A stretch of DNA of 64,000 nucleotides from Ktedonobacteraceae bacterium (GCA_035653615.1 DASRBN010000019.1:235723-299722), one strand, 5' to 3'; shown: positions 33,544-42,520, counted from the stretch's first letter. The notes: generated from the sequence alone by a model not told the origin. Translations and numbers: made by a program.

Positions 33544-35061
33544 CTACGATTTACTCTTGATGCCGCCAATGAACTCCTGGTCATTGCCGGTACGAGTATC
33601 CGTCCAGACGGCATACAGGTTCTTGCCGGCCCAGTAGTTGCCGGTGTAGTCGCCAATGAACGAGCCTCCGAAACCATCATTATTCGGATTGGAGGGCTTG
33701 GAGGCGAGCTGGTAGTTCGTCCCGAAGGTGGCTCCGCCGTCAGTTGAGAGCGCCCCAAATTCCTCGTAGGAAAGGTTACTCTTGTCGTTGCGGCGGTCCA
33801 TCCAGGAGACGCCAATAACGCCGGTTGCGCTGACGGTCAGCCAGGGGAAGAACTCGTCGTTGGCCGCGTTCGTCACACGTACCGGCGCGCCCCAGGTAGT
33901 CCCACCGTTAGTGGAGGTGGCGACTTCCACCTGCATCTGGCTGCCGGTCCAGTTGTAGAACACTGCGTAGAGGTTGCCTTTGTGACTGCCGCCACTGTTG
34001 TCGATATCAATGGCGGGGATATTGCTGACGCGCTCGCGAGTGTTGGGGATGTTACCATAGTAGGCGCAGCTGCAGCTATCGGGAACCAGCTGGACCTGGG
34101 CAATGGTGACCGGGCTACTCCAGGTGTTGCCACCATCAGTCGATTTGGACACCAGTTCGTTGACTTTCGTGCCACCGCAGTCACCAGCCGGGCCGCTGGT
34201 CAGGCAGCGCATCCAACTGACGTAGACGGTGCCATCTTTACCAATCGCCAGGTCGCTGAACTGGTCAAGATTGGGCAGGTTCTGCACTGTGTCTACCTGC
34301 ACGGTCTTCCAGGTGTTGCCGCCATCATCCGAATGCGACACCGAGATCGCATCCCCGGTCTCGCTCGAATTGAACTGCGTCACAGAAATGTAGATGGCAT
34401 TGGCAAATGGGCTGCTGGAGTTGTCATCGATCTGCATCCAGTCCTTGTCGGTCAGGCCGCCGGAGAAGAGCGGCTTCACAGCAGGGGCGGGAGCGCTCCA
34501 GGTCTGACCGTTATTGCTGGACTTCTGGAACACAATGTCGCTGCCATCGGGTGTACCCGTATCGATACCGCCGATGTAGGAGTTGCCATTCAGGTCGTAG
34601 CCAACCGTCGGATCGCCATCGCCTGAACCACCGGCATAGCTCTGCATGCAGAAGGTAGACCACTTCTTGCCGCCATCGGTCGAACTATAGAAGCCCTGGA
34701 TATTGGGGCAGTTATAGTCGTTCGCACCGGTCAGCAGGTCCTTATTGTTCTTGGGATTGGCCGCGATCGGCGTTTCGTTGGCGGGCCGTCCACCCTCCGA
34801 AACCTGCCTGTCTTTGAACGCGCAAGGGGCAGGTTTGCACTTGAGATCGGTTGAGATATCCCCTCCGGAAGCACCACCCTTGAGGTGGATGGTCCCATTG
34901 CGGATGCCCTGCGCGATCAGAACGCTCGTTGAAACGGGGCTATTTGGCAGCTTGAAGCCAGGATTAGCGTTACTTTGCGCGCTGACCGGCGCCGCGAAAG
35001 CCACCAGCAGGAGCATTCCGATGAACAGAGGGGCCCCCAGGACACTGATGATTTTTTTCAT
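33544..35061 (-). CDS. Secreted sialidase-like BNR-repeat protein
   Basis: 505 residues with a signal peptide (MKKIISVLGAP..., cleavage near VSAQS). The mature part is a six-bladed sialidase-type propeller with repeated Asp-box motifs: SSTDGGKKW, SSNNGQTW, SHSDDGGNTW, SKSTDGGNTW, STNGGTTW and STDGGATF. Asp boxes are structural, so activity on sialic acid cannot be assumed; the family includes carbohydrate-binding and unrelated propellers. It is probably exported to the cell surface or medium. A stem-loop follows the gene. Confidence 0.88.
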   Translation of the reverse strand: MKKIISVLGAPLFIGMLLLVAFAAPVSAQSNANPGFKLPNSPVSTSVLIAQGIRNGTIHLKGGASGGDISTDLKCKPAPCAFKDRQVSEGGRPANETPIAANPKNNKDLLTGANDYNCPNIQGFYSSTDGGKKWSTFCMQSYAGGSGDGDPTVGYDLNGNSYIGGIDTGTPDGSDIVFQKSSNNGQTWSAPAPAVKPLFSGGLTDKDWMQIDDNSSSPFANAIYISVTQFNSSETGDAISVSHSDDGGNTWKTVQVDTVQNLPNLDQFSDLAIGKDGTVYVSWMRCLTSGPAGDCGGTKVNELVSKSTDGGNTWSSPVTIAQVQLVPDSCSCAYYGNIPNTRERVSNIPAIDIDNSGGSHKGNLYAVFYNWTGSQMQVEVATSTNGGTTWGAPVRVTNAANDEFFPWLTVSATGVIGVSWMDRRNDKSNLSYEEFGALSTDGGATFGTNYQLASKPSNPNNDGFGGSFIGDYTGNYWAGKNLYAVWTDTRTGNDQEFIGGIKSKS

Positions 35062-35565
35062 GTGGTTTTGTTTCCTCCAAATACCTGTCTATCATTGATA
35101 GACAATTGGACACAAGGACAAACAATCTCTACTATAAATGTGGGGGCCACCAGCAGGGGTGATGCCATAATTAGATGGCAAGACCTTTTCTCTACCCTCA
35201 AGCGAAGCATACATACGGGGCTGGTATGCAAGATGTTTCACCGGGCTGGCATGATGATACCTGGCATAAAAGAACATGCGGGTAGCTCTAGAGCCTTTAA
35301 GTGAAACAAGGGTAATTTGATGCCACGAGGTACGTTGAGCAGGCTTCCTACTATCCTGATACCTCGCGCTGCCCGATAGCCCCCACTATCATAGTCACTA
35401 CGTATTCGGAAACACGGTTTTTTAGGCACCCTTCTCGCACAATACAATGGGCGAGAAAACTATTCGTTCCCATTAGATGTGTTCTCTACATAGAAAAGTA
35501 TAACCTGTAAAATTTCAAAAGTAAAGGGAAGCAGAGGTTTTTTCTGGTGGAGATGAGGAACTTTA
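35062..35565. other. Intergenic region upstream of the sialidase-like gene
   Basis: About 500 bases with no supportable gene, no recognised repeat family and no strong terminator. It presumably carries the promoter of the sialidase-like gene, but no clear hexamer pair stands out. Confidence 0.4.
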
Positions 35566-35638
35566 AGCCGATGGTGGGACTCGAACCCGCGACCTGGCGA
35601 TTACAAATCGCCTGCTCTACCAGCTGAGCTACATCGGC
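35566..35638 (-). tRNA. tRNA-Thr (anticodon UGU)
   Basis: The reverse strand folds as a cloverleaf: acceptor GCCGATG pairing with CATCGGC, D-arm AGCTCAGCTGGTAGAGCA, anticodon loop TTTGTAA with anticodon TGT, T-arm GGGTTCGAGTCCC, and discriminator T. The CCA end is not encoded. It decodes ACA. Confidence 0.96.
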
Positions 35639-35677
35639 ACAAAATTAGCATATCATAGTTGTCAAGATTGGCTTTTC

Positions 35678-36397
35678 TCAAACCTGGCGGTCGTAATACA
35701 AAATGCGCCCGCAGTTGCTGCATGTCTGGAGTTCTGAACTGGTGCGCACACGCTGCATTTCGCTGGGAGTGAGGATGACGCGGCACCACTGGCAGGAGTT
35801 CTGCTCGACCCTGGAGATGGCCCGTCCCTGTTTCGAGCGGCGCAAGGCTTCGTAGCGTTTGAGGAGTTCAGCATCTACAGCAGCTGCGAGCTGCGCGCGC
35901 TTTGCTTGTAGCTCCTGGCGTTTTGTCTCCAATTGGTCGCGACGTAGCAGTCCCGCGGCATTACTCCTGGCCCATTCTTCCTCTGCCTTGCGCAGCGCAT
36001 CCATTGCGTGGTCCGTTGTTTCTTGCAGCGTTTCCGCGGCTTCCATGATTTCAAGCGCTATTTCTTCCTGGCGGCTTTGCTGGGCTCGCAGGTGCTGTAC
36101 TTCTTGCTGCAAGGTAGCGAGTTCCTTGGGATTCGTAATACTGCCACTATAGAGGCGCTGTTCTTGCGTATTCAAGCGCCGGTTCAACTCCTCAAGCGTC
36201 CATTCTGCATCTTTCTGCGCTTGTAGACCGGCGCGAAGCTCCTGTTCGGCCCTGGTATGATCCATACGCAATTTCTTCAACTGCGTATTTGCCTGTAACG
36301 TGGTTGCCAGGGCCTGTTGTTCAGCAACCAGGCGTTCCAATTCGAGATCAAGTTGCTGTAACTGGTAGAGTGTGGCGGCACTTTGTGTCGTGCTCAT
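35678..36397 (-). CDS. DUF164-type coiled-coil zinc ribbon protein
   Basis: 240 residues from the ATG at 36397, which has AAAGGAG about ten bases upstream; the frame opens further to 36481 without such a site. Residues 10-175 form a long antiparallel coiled coil (QQLDLELERLVAEQQALA, QHLRAQQSRQEE). The C-terminal zinc ribbon has SCQWCRVILTPSE and QTCSNCGRILYY (CxxC...CxxC). This is the C4-type zinc ribbon family (PF02591), of unknown exact function, often linked to translation or nucleic-acid binding. Confidence 0.9.
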   Translation of the reverse strand: MSTTQSAATLYQLQQLDLELERLVAEQQALATTLQANTQLKKLRMDHTRAEQELRAGLQAQKDAEWTLEELNRRLNTQEQRLYSGSITNPKELATLQQEVQHLRAQQSRQEEIALEIMEAAETLQETTDHAMDALRKAEEEWARSNAAGLLRRDQLETKRQELQAKRAQLAAAVDAELLKRYEALRRSKQGRAISRVEQNSCQWCRVILTPSEMQRVRTSSELQTCSNCGRILYYDRQV

Positions 36398-36696
36398 GAA
36401 TAGACGATCTCCTTTCCGAGCGACCGACGAAGCGTGGTGGGGTCCGGCTTTTATTGTACCTTCGCAAGAGGATAAGCGCAAGAGAAAAACCCTGGCGCTT
36501 ATCTATAAGTGACGGGAGATTCTGAGCGAAGCGAAGAATCTCCTCGGCTTTTTCGTTCCGCACTCCTGGCCTTGTCTGCTTATGCGTAATCACTAGAAAC
36601 ACTAACCTGCTCTTTCACGTTTTTTGGATTGCTATCGCAAACTCTTTACGCGAGTATATACTAAGAGAAAGTTTGATTTGAGGAAGGAGAGTCTAG
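36398..36696. other. Intergenic with a family A variant
   Basis: The only structure seen is the palindrome GAGATTCTGAGCGAAGCGAAG..CTC at about 36514-36545, a divergent family A hairpin. The cupin gene's ribosome-binding site follows. Confidence 0.5.
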
Positions 36697-37026
36697 ATGC
36701 AGATCATTCGCTGGCAAGAAGCCACCTTGCCCGAGGAACAGGTATTACGCAAACGCATGCAGCAGGAGGGATTGTCTCCGTACTCGTGGTCGAATGCTCC
36801 CGGTGATACGTATGCCGTTCATAGCCATACATATGAAAAAGTGTTGTACTGCGTGCGCGGCTCCATCCGCTTCATACTTCCGGATCTACCTGAGGCAGAG
36901 CGCGCCATCGATCTTTTCCCCGGTGATTGCATGATTCTGCCAGCGGGGACGCGTCACAGCGCCGAAGTTGGCCCGAAAGGTGTCGTGTGCCTGGAGGCTA
37001 CGCGCCAGGTCACAGGTCTTCGATAG
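36697..37026 (+). CDS. Small cupin-domain protein
   Basis: 109 residues forming a single cupin barrel. Motif 1 is degenerate: HSHTYEKVLYCVRGSIRF near residue 42-60 with two His and one Glu; motif 2 is PGDCMILPAGTRHSAEV near 76-92. These can bind a divalent metal. Function unknown. GAAGGAGAG lies before the ATG. Its last 17 bases overlap the end of the convergent gene at 37010. Confidence 0.85.
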   Translation: MQIIRWQEATLPEEQVLRKRMQQEGLSPYSWSNAPGDTYAVHSHTYEKVLYCVRGSIRFILPDLPEAERAIDLFPGDCMILPAGTRHSAEVGPKGVVCLEATRQVTGLR

Positions 37027-37495
37027 CGGTTTCACTTAGCTGTAGCACGAGACGACAGAAATGCAGCATGGCGGCGGCCGCCTCTATATAAGCGGCCTCG
37101 CTCGCTGCCGCCTGCTCTGTGACCATAGCACGCCGTCGCAGCGCGCGCAACACCACCATTACATCGTCTTTGAGGGTTTCATCCAGGTCTCCGCGCTGCA
37201 TCAGACGGATGACCTGGCGTACAATCGAGTCTACTTCACGGCGCATCAAGCTGAGATCGGTTAGCCACGCCTCGTCGTCTTCATCCTCATCTTCGACATC
37301 TCCAACATCGTTGAGCCTGTCGATATCAGCAGTATCCTCAGTATCGCCAAAAATAAGAGCTTCGTTTGCTTGCGACCGGCGTTTGATATTCCGCCACACA
37401 GATTTACTTGCCGGCCGGCGGTGCGTTCTGGGTTCTTCTTGCGTGACCCCTAGCTCTTGTAACAACTCGGCCAGTTCATGTTCCCAGCCAGGCAT
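37010..37495 (-). CDS. Acidic helical protein of unknown function
   Basis: 161 residues with a very acidic centre (a run with DVEDEDEDDEAW near 66-77) between a basic, disordered N-terminal part and a helical C-terminal part (about 80-160). AAGGAGGGT precedes the ATG. No family recognised. The 3' ends of this gene and the cupin gene overlap tail to tail. Confidence 0.7.
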   Translation of the reverse strand: MPGWEHELAELLQELGVTQEEPRTHRRPASKSVWRNIKRRSQANEALIFGDTEDTADIDRLNDVGDVEDEDEDDEAWLTDLSLMRREVDSIVRQVIRLMQRGDLDETLKDDVMVVLRALRRRAMVTEQAAASEAAYIEAAAAMLHFCRLVLQLSETAIEDL

Positions 37496-37812
37496 AGAAG
37501 TACCCTCCTTTAAAGTGGACGGACGAATTGAAATGCGTTACATTCTACTCCGTTGCGTCCCTGCGGTCGAAATAACTGCCACGAATGGTCCACTTCCTCA
37601 CAGGCAGTGTAACACAGTGTTCCATCCTTGTAAATGGTGTTGAGCACAATGAATTTTTCAACACCAAAGAAGAGGAAGGACGAGGGGATGGACAACAATA
37701 GAGTTTGACAAATTACCATGGCAACCGGGAGCCGGTAATGAGTTTTAACCCAATAAACCGTCGAAGGGCGCGGGCCGGTAGTGCATTTGACAAAATAATC
37801 GAGCGATGGACG
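37496..37812. other. Intergenic between divergent signals
   Basis: Holds an ATTACC...GGTAAT dyad at about 37715-37740 and no supportable gene. Confidence 0.35.
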
Positions 37813-37882
37813 AAAGGCCGATCAATCGGCGATGGGCACGATGAATCGACCCCTACGAGCCGTAGGGGCCGATTCATGCGGC
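37813..37882. repeat. Family B repeat, extended copy
   Basis: AAGGCCGATCAATCGGCGAT, then CACGATGAATCG and an inverted GTAGGGGCCGATTCATG at the right end, so two half-elements face each other around CCCTACGAGCCGTAGGGG. Confidence 0.8.
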
Positions 37883-37906
37883 CAGTCTTCTGGTGTTTCA
37901 ACTTGC

Positions 37907-39118
37907 CTACAGAATAGGGAGATGGGGAAGAATGCCCATGAAAGTAGAAACGATCAGCGCGGCCACGAGTAAGAGCGTGAAGTAGATTTCGATTTTGAGC
38001 GTCTCGCGCATGACAAGATGAAAGCCAGTCGTGGCCTGTGTGCGTATAGCTCCCGTCAGCGCCACCATCGCCAGCGGTAGCGTCCATAAAACGATCAACA
38101 GCAGATGCGGTGCGCCACGTGGCACTGCTAAGGCAATCACCGGGGCGTAAGCTCCAAACAGCAACACTACATACAGCGCCCGGCTCCATTTAAGCCCCAG
38201 GATGTAGGCCAGGGTATGTTTGCCGGCCTGAGAATCGCTTTCAATATCGCGCATATCATTGCTAAGGATGATTGCGGCCGCCAGTAGACCGAGGGGGAGA
38301 CTATACAGCAGCGCCGTCCGGCTCACCTGGCCGGTCTGCACCACATAAGATGCCAGGACGAGTAGAGGGCCAAAGATGCAGAAACTTACCAGTTCGCCCA
38401 ATGCCAACGAAGACAAAGCCCGCGCGGTAGCACTGTAGAAATACGCGCAGAGCGCGCCTATCACCAGAAATACCAGGAAGAGAAGGCCTGCTGCACTGGC
38501 CACGACTATGCCCAGCGCCGTTCCTACAATGAGGGAAGCCAACCCCAGGGAGAGAACTCGCCTGGGATTAAGTAGCGCCTGTTGAATCAATCCACCCGGA
38601 CCTAGAGAATTACTTCTATCAATGCCCCGGATGTGATCGTAATAATCGTTGACCAGGTGAGCGCCTGCTTGTAGCAGCAAGACTGCTATCAGCAAGACGA
38701 CGAAGCGCAAGGGATGAAAGGTTCCTCGAGGAATATGAGTAGAGATGCTCTGTGTCCATGCCAGCACGCTTCCTAAAATAACCGGGAGCAGCGAGAGCGG
38801 CAGGTAGCCAGGACGAATGCCTTCCCACCATAACTGCAGCCATTCTCCGATGCCGCGGCGATACTCCGACGGTTGAACAACCAGCGGAGCAGGCATAACC
38901 CTCGCAGCGTCTGAGTCTACAGCATGCACGGAAACTTCGGGCTGCAGGGTGCTGAGCGTCTGCAGTGATCCTAATGGGATGGTAGGAACCTCTTCAGCCT
39001 GTACCGCGTCCGCGGTGACAATATGAGAAGAAGTAGTAGATGAAGCCGAGTTTACCCTGATTGTTTTTGCTTCCTGGTCGAGGGTATCCTTGTTCTGAGA
39101 TTGATGATCGCTTTGCAT
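37907..39118 (-). CDS. menA: UbiA-family prenyltransferase, probable 1,4-dihydroxy-2-naphthoate prenyltransferase
   Basis: 404 residues from the ATG at 39118 (GAAGGGGGG upstream). The first 110 residues are disordered and not part of the family. The membrane domain has about nine helices and the two Asp motifs of UbiA proteins: NDYYDHIRGIDR, followed by NSLGPGGLIQ as in MenA, and SNDMRDIESDSQAGKHTLA. MenA attaches the polyprenyl chain in menaquinone synthesis. The frame opens to 39277, but that part runs through repeats and has no ribosome-binding site. Confidence 0.85.
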   Translation of the reverse strand: MQSDHQSQNKDTLDQEAKTIRVNSASSTTSSHIVTADAVQAEEVPTIPLGSLQTLSTLQPEVSVHAVDSDAARVMPAPLVVQPSEYRRGIGEWLQLWWEGIRPGYLPLSLLPVILGSVLAWTQSISTHIPRGTFHPLRFVVLLIAVLLLQAGAHLVNDYYDHIRGIDRSNSLGPGGLIQQALLNPRRVLSLGLASLIVGTALGIVVASAAGLLFLVFLVIGALCAYFYSATARALSSLALGELVSFCIFGPLLVLASYVVQTGQVSRTALLYSLPLGLLAAAIILSNDMRDIESDSQAGKHTLAYILGLKWSRALYVVLLFGAYAPVIALAVPRGAPHLLLIVLWTLPLAMVALTGAIRTQATTGFHLVMRETLKIEIYFTLLLVAALIVSTFMGILPHLPIL

Positions 39119-39183
39119 ACGCCCCCCTTCTGGCGTAGAAATGTGTAGAGTATGATAGATGTATGTATTGAAATAAAAATAGG

Positions 39184-39291
39184 TCTCCTGAGTACTGGAT
39201 GCATAGGAAGAGTCTACCGTTGTAAGGGCGTACCCTTGTAGTCGCCCTCTTCCTCGTCTCCTGGGTATCGGATGCATAGGAAGAGTATACC
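39184..39291. repeat. Family D repeat bracketed by a 35-bp direct repeat
   Basis: Two 35-bp copies (39184-39218 and 39257-39291) agree at 31 positions and contain GGATGCATAGGAAGAGT. Between them is a family D element (GGGCGTACCCTTGTAGTCGCCC). The arrangement looks like an insertion with a duplicated target or a tandem duplication. Confidence 0.75.
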
Positions 39292-39337
39292 TTCTACCAT
39301 GTAAGACGTGCTAGAAGAGAAAAAAGTTCCAGTATGA

Positions 39338-40090
39338 TTACTTTCCTCCCCATTCGCGCAGCAATCCTGGCACTTCGGCAAGATGAGTGACCACGGCTGT
39401 GGGAATAATATGCTCCGCTTTGGGCCATGGATAATCCGTCTGCTTCCACACGCCGCGCATACCGGCTCCCAGGGAACCGCCAATATCGTCTATCATGCGA
39501 TCCCCCACCATGACACAGGCGGCAGATTCTACGGCAAGGCGCGCTGCGACTTCGAGAAATACGGACGGATGTGGTTTAGAGTGTGGCAAATCCGAGGTGT
39601 AAACCATCTCATCGAACAGCCCGCTCAGACCGTGGGCGGCAAGGTCGGCATTGTGCCATTCGGCTGCCCACCAGGTATTCGAGAGCAATCCGATGCGATA
39701 TCCGCGTTCCCGCAGCAGCAGCAACGTCTCGCGCGCATCAGGAAAAACCTCCGCCCAGCCATCGACCGCGCGGGCGTACCCATCGAGAGCGGCCAGTATC
39801 TCTGCTTCAGAGGCGTGCAGACCGAGCAGGCGAAATCCCTCGCTGATCAACGAAGAGGGAGGGCCGCTCCATTGCTCGGAGACCACGCGCCGCCAGTGTG
39901 CCTGTTCGGCCTCGCACATCGCCTGAATATAGGCATCACGTTCGGGCCAATGGTTGCCGGGGGCGCTGGCAACGAGCTGATCGTAGGATTGTCCCCAACT
40001 GCGGATCACGCCCTCCTCCCAATCGGGCCAATCCAGCAGCGTACCACCTAAATCGAAAATCACGGCGCGTGGCACGGTCATATGTTGCAT
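39338..40090 (-). CDS. HAD-family hydrolase (subfamily IA-like)
   Basis: 250 residues. Motif I reads FDLGGTLLD, so the second Asp of the usual DxD is Gly; motif II is LLSNTW, motif III is around the SKPHPS lysine and motif IV is VGDRMIDDIGGSLGAGMRGVW. A helical cap lies at about 25-100. The fold is clear, but loss of the second Asp (general acid) may change or weaken phosphatase activity. Substrate unknown. Start ATG at 40090 or at 40081. Confidence 0.88.
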   Translation of the reverse strand: MQHMTVPRAVIFDLGGTLLDWPDWEEGVIRSWGQSYDQLVASAPGNHWPERDAYIQAMCEAEQAHWRRVVSEQWSGPPSSLISEGFRLLGLHASEAEILAALDGYARAVDGWAEVFPDARETLLLLRERGYRIGLLSNTWWAAEWHNADLAAHGLSGLFDEMVYTSDLPHSKPHPSVFLEVAARLAVESAACVMVGDRMIDDIGGSLGAGMRGVWKQTDYPWPKAEHIIPTAVVTHLAEVPGLLREWGGK

Positions 40091-40175
40091 ACCTCCTATC
40101 TGCTTCTATCACAAAGTTCATCAGGAGAGGCCATATGCAACAGTATAACATGGGGTACAAACCAGGGAGTGCTTC

Positions 40176-41300
40176 TTATTCGGATATGCCTCGACGTACT
40201 TTCGCCAGCGCTTGCTCAATCGTGCCGGTGAAGTAGAATGCCTCTACAGGCACATCACCATAACGGCCCTCTAGCAGTTCCTTGCAGCCTTGTAAGGTGC
40301 CGGAGAGCGGGACAAATTCGCCTGGGATATCCGTAAATGCCTCGGCTACAAAGAAAGGCTGGGTCAGAAATTTCTGCACGCGCTGCGCCCGGCCCACCAT
40401 CTGCTCATCTCCTGCTGAGCCTTGTGATGAGCCATAACGTTGCAGCAACTCTCGTACCTGTCGCGCTATTTGTTTATGCTCCTCAGTGAGGGGAGACGAG
40501 TCGTCGTCCATGGCTCCAGGGCGAGGCAAGCCGTCGCCTCTACTGAGTAAATGAGAGGTTGATGCTATGCGGTCTACGGCGGGCCAGATATCCTGTTTCG
40601 CCAGTTCGCGGCGAAAAAAGATGCGCGTATCCGGGATAATCGATGCATCATTTTCTTCGTCACCAGGCGCGTTGCCCTCCTCTTCTTCGCGAGTGAGGAA
40701 GAGCGCGATCAATCCATGTTCCTGAACCGCACGCTTTAGTGCATTCAGCATTGGCCCGCCTGCCCTGGCCACGATATTTTTATCGACCACGAACATTACT
40801 TCGTGTCCCTGCTTGCGAAGCTCGCGGGCAATCGTCAACGCGGTGCGAAGGATGCGCTCAAGAACTTGCTGCGCATCGCTCATTTGCTCGAAGACGACCA
40901 CCAATTTCTGCCTGTCCGATAGTTCTTCGAGCGGCGCCATCAGTTCACTGGCTCCGTACAAGCTTTCATCCATACCGGCACCCACTACATAGCCATCGTA
41001 GTGCGTTGTGAGGTTATGGATTATCTCTTGCTGCACCACGACTTTTCCGACGCCCGGCATGCTATGCATCGCAGTAATGCCACCCCGGGGCATAGGTGCG
41101 AGCAGATCAACAACCTTGATGCCTGTCTCAAACATCGAAACTGGCGTAACTCCACCCTTCGTTTCGCCTGTCCTGAAATCATACAACGGCAAACGAGCCG
41201 GCGCGTAGATTGCTCCACGACCATCGATTGGCTCGCCCTGGCTGTTGATTACACGTCCCAGCAGGTGTTCGACATCCGCAATCATTGTATCGTTATTCAT
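40176..41300 (-). CDS. Degenerate F1-ATPase beta-subunit-like protein
   Basis: 374 residues clearly related to AtpD over most of their length: LGRVINSQGEPIDGRGAI, FETGIKVVDLLAPMPRGG and PAVDRIASTSHLL are recognisable, and the C-terminal VQKFLTQPFFVAEAFTDIPG is very close to authentic beta subunits. Key residues are changed. The P-loop reads MPGVGKVVVQ (residues 81-90), with Val87 instead of the Thr that binds Mg-nucleotide; the GERTREG catalytic loop is replaced by GMDESLYG (109-116). The N-terminal crown barrel (about 70 residues) is missing and there is a unique insert near 200-215 and 250-290. Catalysis is therefore doubtful. The ATG overlaps the stop of the sigma-ankyrin gene by four bases, so the two are translationally coupled. 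Not part of an atp operon. Confidence 0.88.
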   Translation of the reverse strand: MNNDTMIADVEHLLGRVINSQGEPIDGRGAIYAPARLPLYDFRTGETKGGVTPVSMFETGIKVVDLLAPMPRGGITAMHSMPGVGKVVVQQEIIHNLTTHYDGYVVGAGMDESLYGASELMAPLEELSDRQKLVVVFEQMSDAQQVLERILRTALTIARELRKQGHEVMFVVDKNIVARAGGPMLNALKRAVQEHGLIALFLTREEEEGNAPGDEENDASIIPDTRIFFRRELAKQDIWPAVDRIASTSHLLSRGDGLPRPGAMDDDSSPLTEEHKQIARQVRELLQRYGSSQGSAGDEQMVGRAQRVQKFLTQPFFVAEAFTDIPGEFVPLSGTLQGCKELLEGRYGDVPVEAFYFTGTIEQALAKVRRGISE

Positions 41301-42520
41301 GATAGTTCCTTTCCTGCATGACTATATTGCTGCAACATGAGAGCTACCTCGCGCTGACCTCTCGCAAGCGCCCAATCCAGAGGCGTCCGGCCCAATTCGT
41401 CGCGGGCTTCGAGATTTGCCCCTTTTTCCAGCAGCAATTGTACAATTGCTCCATGCCCGTTGATTGCTGCCCAGTGCAGCGGAGTGCGACCTGCGCGGCT
41501 CTGCGCGTTTACCTGCGCCCGGTTGTCGGGCAACAGCGCGGCGATATCACTATAGCCTTTCATGGCCGCGAGATGCAATGGAGCCAGCCCATTGGCAATG
41601 GTAGCATTGACGTTCGCGCCTCGCGCCAATAATAGCTGCACCATGCCGGTATGGTGTCCTAAAATCGCGTTGTACATTGGTGTAAGACCACTGCGTGTCG
41701 TGGCATTCACATCAGCCCCGTAATCGATGAGCAGTTCGGCAATAGAAACATTTCCGCGTTCTGCCGTCGCGTGCAGGGCAGTATTTCCGCCCGGTATCAC
41801 GATCTGGTAGCGCAGCGTGGCCGTTACATCCCAGCCCATCTTCATCGTCACAAGCGTCGGGTCGCGTTCGATCTGCGCCTTGACAGCATCAAAGTCGCCA
41901 CGGCGAATGTTGATGAACAGCAGTATCTTGTCGGGATAGTGCCGCGAGGAGCCTGTTTGCTGCCCATGTAGAGTATCGCGTACTTCATCCATCAGGCGCT
42001 CCTTCAGCCTTTTGCGGGCGTCGTACAGTCTTTTTTTGACGGTAGTAATGGGTATTTCTAAGAAGACGGAGATGTCTTTGAGCGTGTAGTCACCGGCGTA
42101 GAAAAGCAGCGTGACGATGCGCTCGCCTTCGGGAAGCGTCTCTATCGCACCGCGCACGAAATCCTGCATCTCGGAATGTTCGGCCAGGTGCGCCGGATTC
42201 AGATGCTCCAGCGCGATATCAAAAGGCATTGCAGGCTCGAGCGGTACGGTTGTGATGTGCTTGCCGCGCACTACTCTATCTCCCTGTTTGAAGACGATGC
42301 GCCGGAACCAACCAGGGAAGGCAGCAGGTTCGCGCAATTTCGGCAGGTTCAGGTACGCCTCGATAAAGGCCTCTTGCGCCACATCCTCGGCCAGTTGCGC
42401 GTCTTCCAGCATGGCGTATGCCAGTGTGAAAGCCATGCCCTGGAAACGCCGCACGATTCGTGCGAAGGCATCCAGGTCTCCATTTTGAGCGGCTATCACC
42501 AGCAATGGTAGTGCTTCCAT
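41297..42520 (-). CDS. ECF-type sigma factor fused to ankyrin repeats
   Basis: 407 residues. Region 2 (about 8-75) has FTLAYAMLEDAQLAEDVAQE and GWFRRIVFKQG, and region 4 (about 122-170) has LPEGERIVTLLFYAGDYTL and IPITTVKKRLYDARKRLKER; both match ECF sigma factors. After a linker, five to six ankyrin repeats run from about 205 to 400 (GGNTALHATAERGNVSIAEL, GLTPMYNAILGHHTGMVQLL and GRTPLHWAAINGHGAIVQLL). Ankyrins bind proteins, so the tail may act as a built-in anti-sigma or docking module. No separate anti-sigma gene is visible. The next gene starts in its stop codon. No clear promoter seen upstream, where a family D and a family C repeat lie. Confidence 0.92.
   Translation of the reverse strand: MEALPLLVIAAQNGDLDAFARIVRRFQGMAFTLAYAMLEDAQLAEDVAQEAFIEAYLNLPKLREPAAFPGWFRRIVFKQGDRVVRGKHITTVPLEPAMPFDIALEHLNPAHLAEHSEMQDFVRGAIETLPEGERIVTLLFYAGDYTLKDISVFLEIPITTVKKRLYDARKRLKERLMDEVRDTLHGQQTGSSRHYPDKILLFINIRRGDFDAVKAQIERDPTLVTMKMGWDVTATLRYQIVIPGGNTALHATAERGNVSIAELLIDYGADVNATTRSGLTPMYNAILGHHTGMVQLLLARGANVNATIANGLAPLHLAAMKGYSDIAALLPDNRAQVNAQSRAGRTPLHWAAINGHGAIVQLLLEKGANLEARDELGRTPLDWALARGQREVALMLQQYSHAGKELS

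Noticed and set aside
41297..42520. Ankyrin region as a separate gene after a sigma factor
   Set aside because: The frame is continuous with no stop or ribosome-binding site at the junction, so it is one fused protein.
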